Part shown: positions 23,401 through 34,461 of the stretch, piece after piece
How positions within the stretch are numbered: position 1 is the stretch's first letter
How the letters are laid out: each line of letters starts with the position of its first letter
Assembly (NCBI GenBank): GCA_030770545.1
Contig: CM061097.1
Location: 2,852,501 to 2,916,500 of the forward strand
DNA: 64,000 nucleotides
Reading direction: 5' to 3'
Source: Macropodus opercularis
Taxonomy: Eukaryota > Chordata > Actinopteri > Anabantiformes > Osphronemidae
Translations under genes and position numbers: made by a program
The notes under the pieces: generated by a model
The model's input: the letters and a program-made list of their open reading frames with translations, nothing else
What the model was told of the DNA's origin: nothing
The model's database searches: none

Positions 23401-25438
23401 CATAAATGTAACACTTAAATTCTTGTGGTGCTGTTAATACAGAGCAACAGAAAAGAACATTTATACTACTTGAAATTGTTCCAAAGCAGAGAAATATTGG
23501 CGAGTTTTATCCAGTTCACTAAAACGTTACAGAGAACTGCTCCAAGATGCATCAGCGGGTTTCCTCCTTCATTTGAACTTCATTCCTAAAAACCTATACC
23601 AATATGTGGGCCTTGTCTTATTATAAATGAGTCAACATTTAAAATCCATGTTTTTTTGTATAACATTAACCCAGACAAACCAATCTGCTGCTTTCTGCCT
23701 AACAGGAGGAGACGCTGAAGGCTGGAGCGTATGTGTGCTGGTGTGTGCAGTCTTTGGTGACTCTGGAACAAGGAGGCAGCATCAACCTCAGCAACCTGTC
23801 GGATCAACTGGAGACTCTTCTGGAGAGCGTTGTTACGTTCAACCCACCAGGTCGGTTGTCTCGCCGTCAGCGTTAACAGCATCAACACCCTTCAGTGATT
23901 AATGTGAGAACGTCTGCGGTTTATGGAATCCTCTGCAGAGACGGGGTTGGAGCAGAGGCACATGGCGTTCTGCAGCCTCTTCAGCCATGCTCTGGGTCTG
24001 CTCAATAAAGTGGGCGTCTCGACAGGCGAGGCGCTCGCGGCTCAGGTCATTGCCTGGCTGGACAGGAAGGGGAGGGGCTTTCCCATTCTGCCTCTCCTCA
24101 CAGCTTGCTCTCGCTGTCTTGCGTCCGTGCGCCATATGACACGTATCATGGAGGCGTGCATCACAGCATACTTCAGCCATGGTAAGCCTGTACACGTAAG
24201 GCTGTATTTCAGTCCCACATCATGAAATGGAAGTTTACAAACTCTGAATTTTATTGGTTGAGGCTTTCAGCTGATGCGTTTCAGTAAGAATAAAATCTCA
24301 AATACTGGTTCGCTAACAACTGTTCGTTGACATTTCTGTGTTTGTGTCGTCTCTTCCTTAGCTGAGGAAGAACCTGTAAACTGGGGTCCTGTGTTGGCGT
24401 CGCTACAGGTGCCTGAGCTAACAATGGAAGACTTCCTCTCAGAGAGCCAATCAGGAGGCAGCTTTCTGACGCTCTACGCCTTCATTCTGCAGCGCCTCCA
24501 CACTGAAAGCACAGCAATTAATGAACTGAGGACACTGGGTCTAATAACCGAATGGACCAAAGAGGTCTTCCCCAGGTTTGGCCCGTTGTGTTTCTCATTT
24601 CATTGCCTTGTGTGGTTTTGGAGTTTCACTGCCAGTCATTGGCTTTTGTAGGATTATACTTATTAGTACTAACCATTATCCGTGCTCTGATGTGGCTTGT
24701 GTGTGCAGTGGTCCAGGGGATGAAGCCAAGCTGTTTCTCTGGTGGCACAAAGCGCTGCATCTGTCAGCAGAGCAGCTGCAGCCACAGGCAGGCCAGACAG
24801 AAGTGTCTGGAGTTGTCAGGAGTCTGCTGAAGTTGCAAACCAGGCTGCTTCAGCTGGGAGAAGAAAGACTGAACTCTGGACTGCTAGGAGCTATAGGCCT
24901 GGGGAAGAGGTCTCCCGTTTCAAATAGGTTGGTTCACATGCATTTTATCAGCAAATCGATACACCTGTGTGGCAGCCAGAGTAAAATATCCATTCGGCTT
25001 TGAGGGCAAACCAGTTAATGAACGTCTGTCATACGTTTAGGTTCAGAGTGGTGGTACGCAGTCTGGCAGCGTTTCTGTCGGTTCAGGTACCATCAGAGGC
25101 GGAGGTTCGACTGCAACCCACCAGTGATTTGCAGCTTTCTGTCAAAGCGCAGCAAGTACGCCGCACACACTGCACATGTGTTTTGCTGTTATTTTCTAGT
25201 CTGCAATTATGTTCTAAAAATAACCTGTGTTTTTTATGTTTTCCCACGGATGCAGATGCTGGGCACGTTGGAGAGCATGTCCAGCAGTAAGCAGTATGCT
25301 GAGTTAGAGGACTCAGTGAGTAAAGCGGTCCAGTTCATCCGTTATCCAGGACACTGTCTCAGAGATGGACCCCGCCTTCTGGTCCTGCTCGCCAACCTTC
25401 TATACCCTGATCTCAGATACTTACACATTACTCATTAA
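10666..25438 (+). CDS. EPG5: Ectopic P-granules autophagy protein 5 homolog (autophagosome-lysosome tether)
   Basis: EPG5 is a large RAB7 effector on late endosomes/lysosomes. It binds LC3 and assembled SNAREs to drive autophagosome-lysosome fusion. Loss of human EPG5 causes Vici syndrome. Forty-five coding exons join without a frame break to about 2,572 aa (human 2,579). Exon positions are in the two exon-map entries. Recognisable segments in order: basic N-terminus MEAVRPKKTKTRT; low-complexity acidic region (exon 2); KLYPELP (end of exon 2); RLQVESYLYRLL; GVGKWASPFLQ; two LC3-interacting motifs WTLV (507-510) and WLLL (524-527) in an acidic setting; RLGIWLFMSEMP; STRETYSKVGREL; QVWFAWLVLNMEGVFEEDSQLRR; GCIGRRFF; FFTPNAAPSQL; LLSPECWKVTLRVLGC; VERGSPKSCFLFLGEVLCEVNWVSVL split across the alignment; and the C-terminal PGHCLRDGPRLL. 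The start follows an acceptor-like site and matches the usual basic N-terminus. No truncation is seen. Confidence 0.96.
14829..14858. repeat. (AT)n-(AG)n compound microsatellite in EPG5 intron 13
   Basis: Alternating AT run passing directly into an AG run, about 185 bp upstream of the exon 14 acceptor. Confidence 0.85.
17563..25438 (+). other. EPG5: EPG5 exon map, coding exons 24-45
   Basis: 24: 17563-17799; 25: 17882-18005; 26: 18106-18250; 27: 18474-18645; 28: 18734-18911; 29: 18980-19122; 30: 19219-19375; 31: 19735-19929; 32: 20020-20233; 33: 20644-20831; 34: 20978-21185; 35: 21291-21366; 36: 21708-21811; 37: 21886-22061; 38: 22514-22735; 39: 22816-23025; 40: 23706-23850; 41: 23939-24181; 42: 24362-24575; 43: 24709-24927; 44: 25041-25155; 45: 25256-25438 including TAA. 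Phases agree at every junction. The end of exon 28 is the least certain: a GTGTAA donor after 18911 is preferred, but a GTGCGA donor 15 bases earlier is also in frame and would drop five residues. Confidence 0.88.
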
Positions 25439-28400
25439 CAGTGACCTAACCAGTCCATGTCTGTTCTGCGCAGACAAAATCTTACTGGAGCACAACATTT
25501 CCAGCTCATGGCACAATGATTCTGCTGTTGTCTCAGCAAGAGCAGTTTGCCTCATAAGCGACGGCTTAGAGTGACAGAAAGTGACTGTTCATCATGGTCG
25601 CTGTGCATTTGAGGAAAGAAAACCTTTGACTAGTTTGGATCATCAAACCGGTCAAAAGGAACATTCTCATCCTCACTTTTGACCTTTTCTTGCACTTAGA
25701 TTTTTTTCTCATGTCTATGCCTTGTTTGTTTTTATATAACTGGTCTGTTGATTATCAACAATCTGCCCTATTCTTGATTTGAGAGGATGTTGCACATATT
25801 TATTGAAGTGGAATCAAGAATTCTTCAAGTGAGTTTGGCACCAGTATGTGTGGAACCATAAATGATTCAAAGGAAGTGGTGGACAAGGGTTCATAACTCA
25901 AGTGGTATTTTTGATGAGGATGAGGACATACCAGGAAAACTGGTACCTGGGGTTTATTGCCTGATTCAACTATCTAGACATATATACAGTACAGTACAGG
26001 TACTTCCTGTAGGAATTCATCATGCATAGACAGTGTTAAGTTCATGTTCAGCCAAAAGTGCTTTCTTTGTTTCTGCCAAAGAGATGTTGGTTTCGTCTGC
26101 TCAGCTACTTAAACCGTTTTGACCAAGTAGTCTGTCTGTTTCGTTTTTCTCTGTTAAGTAAGTATGTAGCCAGCACACGCTATGGTTTGCGTTTACGTTG
26201 TGCCACAGCACTAACCGTCATGCTCTGTTATACAAATGACTGAAAGAGCAGGGATGTGATGCTGCTGCAGATGGTAGGTAACTGGATTTCTATACACTTG
26301 GCTGATGACGTGTGCGGTCATTTAAGGGTAGAGGCACACTGTGCTTCAGATGCCTCGCACCTCCACACTGCTACTGTACGTCCAAGACATTTTTCACATT
26401 AGTTCACCACTTTTGTTGCTCTGTGCCATCGCAATAATAATCACGCTGCACTTCAGCAGCCTGAAGCTCGCCTTACTGCCTGTGTCATATGGTGACTGCT
26501 AATGTTAAAAGCATTTCTTTCCTATGAGTCAGTGATCAGGAATGGGTCTGCTGAAGAAGAGAAGTTACAGAGCCCAGTTACGTGATGGAGTCCAAACTGT
26601 TCAGTAGAGGGAACTAAATGTCTCCAGGAGCAGGACAGACACAATACGCTGTACAGCCTCTGCCACCAAAGTCAGCCTGCGATCTCTGTATAACTCTGTG
26701 GACGGCCAGACTGATATTAAAGGTTTCTTGTGTAAGAAGGCTGTTATGTATCGTGAGTCATTTGATTGGCATCCACATCTCGTCCTCTGCATATATGTGT
26801 GAAGGTACCGTACATGTGCAAAAGCTGAAAGAAGCTTTTACTAAGACATTTGTTGCGGAGGGGTTCTTTAAGCTGAGCCGTGTGCACATCTAGCATCCTT
26901 ATCTAATATCGCCACGTCTGTCTGGGAGAAAACCTCTCCTTAGGCAACAGTGGTCTCTATGGTTACAGGAAGGGTAGAAGTAAGAGGAGGTGGAGAGGAC
27001 GGGGTGTTCTGAGGCTGAGAGAGGGAGACGAGAGGAAAGGAGATGCTTACAGACGCTTATCGCAGCCTCCTCTTCACACTCTGCGCTGACCTCTGCTGTG
27101 CTGTGGCAAACCCCTCGTCTGTTATTTCTAGCTGTTTAATAGACCTCCTGTTCTCCCGTCTCTCAGCTCAGGTGGTGTAGTACACTTCAACGCTGATGTT
27201 TATGCTTCCTCTTAACATTAGCCTTACTTAACTCATCCCATGTGCATACACACATCTACACGTGCTCAGAGGACCCATTGCTGAGACGGTTTTCCTGGCA
27301 GACACATCCTTGTCTGGCAGATTCCCGTGTCGCCATGGAAACCCAGCATCAGGCCAGGAATAGTTGTTCCTCGACTCTTTCAGTGCACAGTCAGCGCCAG
27401 AGCAACACGTGGATCATCACTGGCAACCAGCAGACAAACAAACAGTGTTGTAGACGTGTGATTGTGTTCTTACACGGTGAGGTGTAAGAATAACTTATTG
27501 TATAACAGGGCACAGACAGATGCACGTTTCGTATTTTATTTAACTGGATGATTTTCCATGTTTCATTGTCAGTCACGGATGAGCAGAGGAGCCTGAGTGA
27601 ATACGACTCTGCTGTCCAGTTGCTCTTCTGGGGACAACTGTGTTGGCCTTAAGTCCCTCCCTGCTGCCAAAATACACACAACACACACTCAGCTGGACAC
27701 AGGAATGTTTCTTTGCAGTCCCCTCAATACCTGAGACCACATGCTTGCATGGTGTTTAATGTTTAAGTGCACACGTATGTGAGAACAAGTGTTTATTTGT
27801 GTCAGACAGACTCCTCCGTGGAGACGCCCACTTTATTTCGCACCTCCTCACCGGTGCGGTGGGGAGCGATGACTCAAGCTCAATGAGTCTTTAGTCCTCC
27901 CTCTCACACACACACTGACCTGGCAGAACAGAATCACTTCACCGGCTAAGCGAACCTTCCTGTGCACTTAACGCTAAAAGTCATCAATAATGACTCAGAC
28001 CTTCAGGCAGGTGTCGTGTATGGGGGTTTTTTAGGAAGCTGGTGGGTTGAGCTACCAACTAGGAGGTTGGTTTATGTCTGAATGTGGGATTTAGCCGTGG
28101 CTGCTACTGCTGAGACACGAAATCAGAAATGACACATTTTAGACTTCACCTATTAAAGTAGCTGGAGCCACCTGGTGTGTGAACGTTTGTGGTTGGTTGG
28201 GACGATGGTTAAACGTTACAAACCTAACGGTGTTAATCCTCAGAACTGGGTTCGGTCTATTGGTTACTCCTTGAAGAGGAGGCCCGGTTGTAAAGCGTTG
28301 AGTGTTTGTTCAAGACAAGGTTGCACGTGGGGTTGAAGTTTAATCTTATTTAACGGGATTATCAGGTCATTGTCTCTGTGATTGTGATCAGGACTCAGGA
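25439..28400. other. EPG5 3' UTR and gene-poor intergenic region
   Basis: No canonical AATAAA or ATTAAA is visible in the first 500 bp after the EPG5 stop, so the 3' end is undefined. The rest has only short open frames without recognisable homology and no clear splice-linked exons. A stretch at about 28035-28075 weakly resembles the B-box half of a tRNA-type SINE, but this is not supported well enough to call. Confidence 0.5.
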
Positions 28401-28631
28401 CTCCCCTCTCGCTCTCTCTCCCTCCCTCTCCCTCCCTCTCTCTCTCTCTCTCCCTCCCTCTCGCTCTCTCTCCCTCTCTCTCTTCCTCCCTCTCTCTCTC
28501 TCTCTCCCTCCCTCCCTCTCTCTCCCCCCTCCCTCTCTCTCTTCCTCCCTCTCTCTCTCTCTCTCCCTCCCTCTCTCTCCCCCCTCCCTCTCTCTCTCCC
28601 TCTTCCTCCCTCTCTCTCCCTCTCTCTCTCC
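28401..28631 (+). repeat. Polypyrimidine (CT/CCCT)n tract
   Basis: About 231 nt consisting almost only of C and T, with two G interruptions near 28411 and 28463. Longer sub-blocks mixing CTCTCT, CCCCCC and TTCCTCCC recur twice. The tract lies about 460 bp upstream of the candidate DNAJB5 promoter. Such mirror-symmetric homopyrimidine DNA can form triplex (H-DNA) and creates spurious open frames on both strands. Confidence 0.95.
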
Positions 28632-29085
28632 AAATATGACGCTGTTTCCCAGCACAGTGAAGCCGGCAGCTCTGACATGTCTTCTCACTCTGGTCAGTCT
28701 TAGAGGGGAGCTTTCAACCAGCTCCAGTTTACAACCCAAACTCTAAAGTTTAACTTAAAGTGTGTTTGTGTGGACGGACCTCGAACAAAGATCCCTGTTA
28801 GAGCCTGGCTTCAGAGAGCTGGGTTTCTGGATTTTTGGACAGGACGTAAAGACTCAGCGCCGGGCTCGGTAAGGAAACCAGTCTTTAAAAATATCGCATC
28901 GTGATCACGGATGAGACAATGGTTTAGTTATGGAAGACTCTCAGTAGGGGACAGCTCGTAAAGTCCTTTCTGGTGAACTTTGCCAGTGTCCCCGCTGCAG
29001 CGGACGGACCCAGCAGGTTTTCCAGGGAAGCGTCAGATGCGCCTCAGCGCTTGGTCACCGGTTATTTCAGAGCCTGTGATCCTCC

Positions 29086-29101
29086 TGACGTCAATTTATA
29101 A
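29086..29101 (+). promoter_or_regulatory. DNAJB5: Candidate DNAJB5 promoter: full CRE plus TATA box
   Basis: A perfect palindromic CRE, TGACGTCA (29086-29093), is followed three bases later by TATAA (29097-29101). Transcription would start near 29125-29130. The first noncoding exon would then end at a GTAGGA donor after 29208 and splice to the acceptor before 29876. CREB/ATF regulation is inferred from the motif. Confidence 0.5.
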
Positions 29102-29127
29102 GGACCCAGCAGCTCTGGGCGCAGGCA

Positions 29128-29208
29128 GACGGTGACTGAACGGGGGAGACAGAGACGAGGGAAAGCCGCAGCATGTATTTGACTCTCCGTTAGTTGATGA
29201 GCATCTCG
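29128..29208 (+). other. DNAJB5: Candidate DNAJB5 noncoding first exon
   Basis: Sequence from about 30 bp below the TATA box to a splice-donor-like CG/GTAGGA. It is purine-rich and lacks a long open frame. Its 5' boundary is only an estimate from TATA spacing. Confidence 0.35.
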
Positions 29209-29553
29209 GTAGGATCTTCCGTTTTTCTGCATATTGTCCTTATCTTTAATCTACAGACCTTATATGTCGCTGCTCCGGCGCTCGTGTCATGTTTGAATCT
29301 GTCTGTTTGGTCTCACTGAACGGAGACTAATCAGGTTTACATCAGGGTTTTAACTGCAGTGTAAAATGCCAGGACTCTGGGCTCTGTGGTGTTAGAGACG
29401 CGGCTTTGTCTGTGGAAGGATGTGAGACGGTGCGGTTTGGTCCAATAGCGGCTCTCTGCGTCCTGCCCAGAGTCTCTGCAGTGTCTCCGGCAGGTCTGGG
29501 CTGTCTGACACGCTGTGAGCCTCCATCCGGCACCGCCGAGGAGAAAGCATCAG

Positions 29554-29598
29554 TATGACCATAAGTCATAAGAAGTGGAATGATAATAATGGGATGGT
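29554..29598 (+). other. DNAJB5: Possible alternative DNAJB5 5' exon with a short upstream ORF
   Basis: An ATG at 29554 opens 14 codons (starting MTISHKKW) up to a strong GTAAGC donor after 29598. Splicing to the acceptor before 29876 would meet TGA at once, making a 14-codon uORF. That this stretch is an exon is inferred only from the donor. Confidence 0.25.
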
Positions 29599-29932
29599 AA
29601 GCACCGTGTCCCTGTGATAAAGCAGACGAAGGGGATTCCTCTGCACAGTACCTGGCTTCACATCAGCAGCTTGTCCCCATAGCAACAGTTAGTAAAACCA
29701 GTTGTGTGTGTTCCCATTTCCAGTAATCGTTAGATACACTTCGCAGTAAACCCCTGGAGGAGAGCACTCGAGTCCACTCTGCACCTTTGCCAGGACGTAT
29801 ATAGTCTCTTGCTCTGGGCAGAATTCACCTCAGAGGAGTACATTTAAGACCCTAACAGTAGCTGTGTCTCTACAGTGACTGACCACAGCCTGAGCTGAAG
29901 ACACTGCTGAGGGTGTATGCGTGCGTGCAGCT

Positions 29933-32900
29933 ATGGGGAAGGACTACTACAAAACCCTGGGCCTCCCCAAGGGCTCCAACGAGGAGGAGATCAAGAAGGC
30001 GTACAGGCGCATGGCTCTGCGCTTCCACCCGGACAAGAACAAGGACGCCGACGCCGAGGAGAAGTTCAAGGAGATCGCAGAGGCCTATGAGGTCCTCAGC
30101 GACCCCAAGAAGAGGGCCGTGTACGATCAGCTTGGAGAGGAAGGTGAGAGGGAGGGAGGGGGGCATGTCTGGCTGTGTCTGTGCGGTCAGAGAGTGCAGC
30201 CTCTGTCAGTGAGGCCTTGTTAACCAGGCGTTTTGATGGATTAAGTTGTTATTGAAATAGCTCAGGCTCAGACTCAGCATCTAATATCACAGTGTAGGAC
30301 TTTAGTGGGCTTCGGTGATTGAAGTGTTGCTTCTGTGTTTGTGTGACAGGCTATTGTTGCATGCAGACTGTGTATAACTGCGTGTGTGCGTACGTGTTAG
30401 CTGACAGACAGATGGCTTCAGATCGTTACGTAGCTGAGATATGAATAGCAGTGACTGCTAGAGTTTGCGTTTGTGGGTGTCGTGTGCACGCGTCTCAGTT
30501 GGACAGCTGTGTGTGTACGTGTGTGCATACGTGTGCCTGTGTTGGCTGGAGTGACCTGGTATTTTGTGAGTTCCTCCACCACCAGCACAGTTGGAAGATC
30601 AGTGATGCTGTGGGAATTTTCCCGCCCACGTGGACTCCACTCTCCCTTGTTACACACACTTCTGTGTTTTCTGGACCGAGTCCTGCGTGTGATATCTGAA
30701 TTTGTGCTCATGTGTGTTTTCACTCTGTGGGTGTTTGTGTGTGTGTGCATGTGAGGTCTCACGTTGTTGGTCTTCTCTCTCTCAGGTTTGAAGACAGGAG
30801 GCAGCAGCTCTTCGGGTGCTCCCGGCAGTTCCACGTACCACTACACCTTCCATGGAGACCCCCACGCCACCTTCGCCTCCTTCTTTGGCGGCTCAAACCC
30901 CTTCGACATGTTTTTCGGTTCCAACCGAAGCCACAGCCGCTCCAACGGTTTCTCCTTCCACAACGACCACAGCAACGATGCAGAGCAGGACATGGACATG
31001 GATGAGGACGATCCCTTTGCTCACTTTGGAAGGCAGTTCGGCTTCCCAGGGGAGGGCCGCAGGAGGAGGGGGGTGCCGTCGGAGAGGCTGGGGACCGGTC
31101 GAAAGCAGCAGGACCCTCCGGTGGTCCATGAGCTGAAGGTCTCGCTGGAAGAGATCTTCCACGGCTGCACCAAGCGCATGAAAATCACGCGCCGCAGGCT
31201 GAACCCAGATGGACGGAGCATGAGGACGGAGGACAAGATCCTCAACATCATCATCAAGAAGGGCTGGAAGGAGGGGACCAAGATCACCTTTCCAAAGGAG
31301 GGGGATGAGACCCCTGAGAACATTCCTGCCGACATTGCCTTTGTACTGAAAGACAAAGGGCACGCCCACTTCAAGAGAGATGGCTCCAATATCATTTATA
31401 ACTGCAAGATCAGTCTCAAAGAGGTGCGTCCGGCTGCTCAGCTTCTGTCCCGCTTGTCTGTTCTCTGTGTTGAGCACGTCCGCTGTAAATTTAGAGGATT
31501 TTGTGTGTGTGGTTGTTGCTGGTGCTAAGGATAAGTGAAAGCTGAGTCTCTGTCAGTGCGGTGTGAGAGAGGCAGCAGGAATGTGGTGTCCTTGTGTGAC
31601 AGTGGCAGAGCTGCTGTAACGTAGAAACCACACGAGCACGAACACGCACAGCGTTTGCACTCTTGCATCTTCGTGCGTTTGTTGCTTAGTTGAAGATGAA
31701 CTGCAGAGTGACACTGGCGACAGTCCAGGGAGTCGTGACTGTGGCTGTGACTGTGACTGGCAGGAGATTTAATTAGCTGCTCCTGTGAGGGCATCCGGTC
31801 CAGCGCAGCCGTCTATGAGCCACACGAGTGTCGGTGTGTCTCGTAGCGCTGCCACTCGCCGGCCGGGTCTCGGTGCGGTCGGCTTAATGGCAGGTGTTCT
31901 CAAAGCGTTAGCCACCAGGGGAGCGTTTTGTTATCACTCTCAGCCAGTTTTGAACAGCATCCTCTAAAAGCAGCTCTGACTCACATTAATCACCACAGGA
32001 GTGATGTACTGGGAAACGAGGGCGTCCGCACACAGCGCAAACGTGAAAACAGACTGGTTAATGAGGCACATTAGAGTCAGTCTGAGTCACATTAAGCACA
32101 AGGTGGCGCTTCATCCAACCTGCAGACCTCTCATAGCCAAAGCATTTTGCTCCTGCAGCAGATGTGTTGCATCTAAAGACTGGGTGGGGGTGCGGTGGGG
32201 TATCTGGGGAATATTAGGGAAGTGGGTCAGATGATCAGTATCCAAAGCAAATAGGAGCTCATGTTCCACCGCTTCCCTGTGCTCTGCTGCCCGAAGATGC
32301 AAAATGCTGCAGTGGAATCACAGCAGCAGCTACATGCTGCACACACGACCCACCACATGCAGCGTGAGAGGATAAACGCATGAGCAGATGCTATGACACA
32401 GGCAACACAAACAGGAGAATGAAGACTGATGATATTTGAAACATTTTTAAAGCTGATGTAGTTATCGTGTCATGTTTTGACTGCTGTTGACTTGCTCTGT
32501 CGTGATTTCTGCCTGGAGCCTGCTCCGATAAGCAGCTTAGTGCTGCTGAGCTCATTTGACCAGGCAGTAAACACCTGGGAGATGCTGCTGGAGGCAACCA
32601 GCAGCCGCTCGGTGTCTCCACTGTGACAGCAGTCTGACGCCGTTCGAGAGCTTTTGACATATTGATTTTCCTCAGACAGAGCTGTACCTGGACCTATAGG
32701 CTGCCTCTTTCTGGCACTAATGAAATCTCTGCAGTGTGCCGCGATCATCTGCTGTGGTGCATTTCGAGTTGTTGTCACTGCTGCACTCGAAGCCCACATT
32801 CAAACTCATGTAGGTGCTAACTGTTCTGTTATCATGTAGAAATCCCAAAAGGTTCTTAATGTAGATTTCTCTACAATACGGACACTGAATCTAAGTTCAA

Positions 32901-34461
32901 TCAAAACTGGTTTCTTTTGTGTCCCCCATCTGTTACAGTCTTATGGTGTGATAGCGTATACTGTACCAGCGTTATTAATAGATGGCCCAAGATAAGACTG
33001 AGATAATGTGAGTTTACAGCCTTCTTACAAAGACGGCAAAATAACAGCGTGACCATGTATTTGTTTCTAGAGCGTCTGTGTCTGTCTGAGCAGAGGCTTA
33101 TGTAATCAGTGAACCCTCAGATCAGCTGGCAGGGGAGTACCGAGCGTCATGACAACCTGTCTCTGTGTGTAAGACTTGCGGTGGAGAATTGAACGGCTCA
33201 TAACGAGGGGATGAGCTACTAGTCATGTCATGTAATCTATGTAGTGCGTAAAAGGAGGCTGACGTCACGGCTGGAAAACTCTGACTGAAACTCAACTGTT
33301 TGCATGTCCACCCGTGCTTGTTAAAACTGTCTTTATCCAGTAAATGTTGGCACCAGTACTCCCAGTTATTAAAAAGCCCAATAGCTACAATAGATTACTG
33401 TTGTTGTGCCTTTATTAAAAAGGGAGAACTTTGTTAGAACTATATCCTTGCACCTAGTGTGTGTAGCTTATTGTTTTACATTTTTCTCACCCCTTTCAGG
33501 ATCAGAACTTTACTTAATGGTCGTAATGACTCTCTGTCTTTTTTCTTTTCCTTTATTCATCAACCTTATTTTCTGTAGCAACCCATTTTGCGACAGTATC
33601 TTTAAAGCATTCTATAAGAAAAGCTTATTATTCTCCAGGATGTTCATTCACAGAGTTGTTACTGTTTAGTGTAAATGTGGTGCGTGATGCTCACTGGAAA
33701 GCCTGTGAAGTCGTGATAAGCACAGGTCTCCGTGTTTAGCTCACGCTCTCCATGCTCTTGCTGGATTCATCAGGCACTGTGATAACTGTGAGGCTCAGTG
33801 TGTGTGTGTGTCCTGTCCTGGTCTTTCCAGCTCTTCTAAGAAGCCCTCCAAATATTTATGAGCTCAGCCAATTCCTGCCTCACTTCATTAGGCCCTGCTA
33901 TGAGGCCCTTGCTAAAATTAGTTCCCAGTGCAATGTGTAACAACACGGACACAACGGGTGACACAAAGACAGAAGCTTCTCCTCCAGCTTGTGTTTTCCT
34001 ATGACCTATGTTCTTGACCTATGTTCTAAATGATTTGGCAAGTTTTGTGGTTCTGACAAACATAAACACAAACAGAAAAGCTGACTTTGACTTACAAAGA
34101 CAACACAGTGGAAAGATAAGCTGGAGTTTTGGGCGCACGGAAGCATTAGGTCATCTGGATATTCATGGCTTTGGCATTTCATTGTGACTACAGATATTAA
34201 CCGTTCTGCTCCTTCTCTCTTCTCCAGGCGCTGTGTGGCTGCACTGTTAGCATTCCCACTCTGGAAAACCGCGTCATCTCTCTTCCCTGTCATGACATCA
34301 TCAAGCCGGGAACGGTGAAGCGACTCAGAGGGGAAGGACTTCCTTTCCCCAAGAACCCGTCACAGCGCGGTGACCTCATTGTGGAGTTTTCAGTCCGTTT
34401 TCCTGACAGGATCCCCCCTCAGTCCAGGGAGATTATCAGACAACACCTCCCCCAGTCATAG
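29933..34461 (+). CDS. DNAJB5: DnaJ (Hsp40) homolog subfamily B member 5
   Basis: Type II Hsp40 co-chaperone that stimulates Hsp70 ATPase activity. The mammalian protein is also reported to take part in redox-regulated HDAC4 shuttling. Three coding exons: 29933-30143, 30786-31423, 34228-34461, giving 360 aa (human 348 for the common isoform). The J domain lies at about 4-66 with the essential HPD at residues 32-34 (RFHPDKN) and the ending AVYDQLGEEG. A Gly/Ser/Phe-rich region follows (HYTFHGDPHATFASFFGG). The two C-terminal substrate-binding beta domains have no zinc finger, start at VVHELKVSLEEIFHGC and end RIPPQSREIIRQHLPQS. The first ATG of the exon gives the universal MGKDYYKTLG start. 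The second intron (31424-34227) is long. VCP lies downstream in convergent orientation, as in human 9p13. Confidence 0.97.
31424..34227 (+). other. DNAJB5 intron 2, 2.8 kb, no internal gene seen
   Basis: The largest intron in the window. Open frames within it (for example 33406-33669, hydrophobic) have no recognised homology and no splice context. Confidence 0.6.

Noticed and set aside
26618..26893. 91-codon open frame in the EPG5-DNAJB5 interval
   Set aside because: No recognisable homology, no promoter or splice context, and frames of this length are expected by chance.
28035..28075. SINE-like (tRNA-derived) fragment
   Set aside because: A short stretch resembles the B-box half of fish tRNA-type SINEs, but no A box, tail or target-site duplication could be matched by eye.
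28378..28746. Long open frames on both strands rich in Leu/Ser/Pro or Arg/Glu/Gly
   Set aside because: They are translations of the CT-rich simple repeat. Similar frames exist in several registers and on both strands, with no conserved protein sequence.
30893..31477. 194-codon antisense open frame
   Set aside because: It lies entirely opposite DNAJB5 coding exon 2, whose protein is clearly conserved. The antisense frame has no recognisable domain.
33406..33669. 87-codon hydrophobic open frame in DNAJB5 intron 2
   Set aside because: T-rich intronic sequence gives Phe/Leu-rich frames by composition. No supporting signals.
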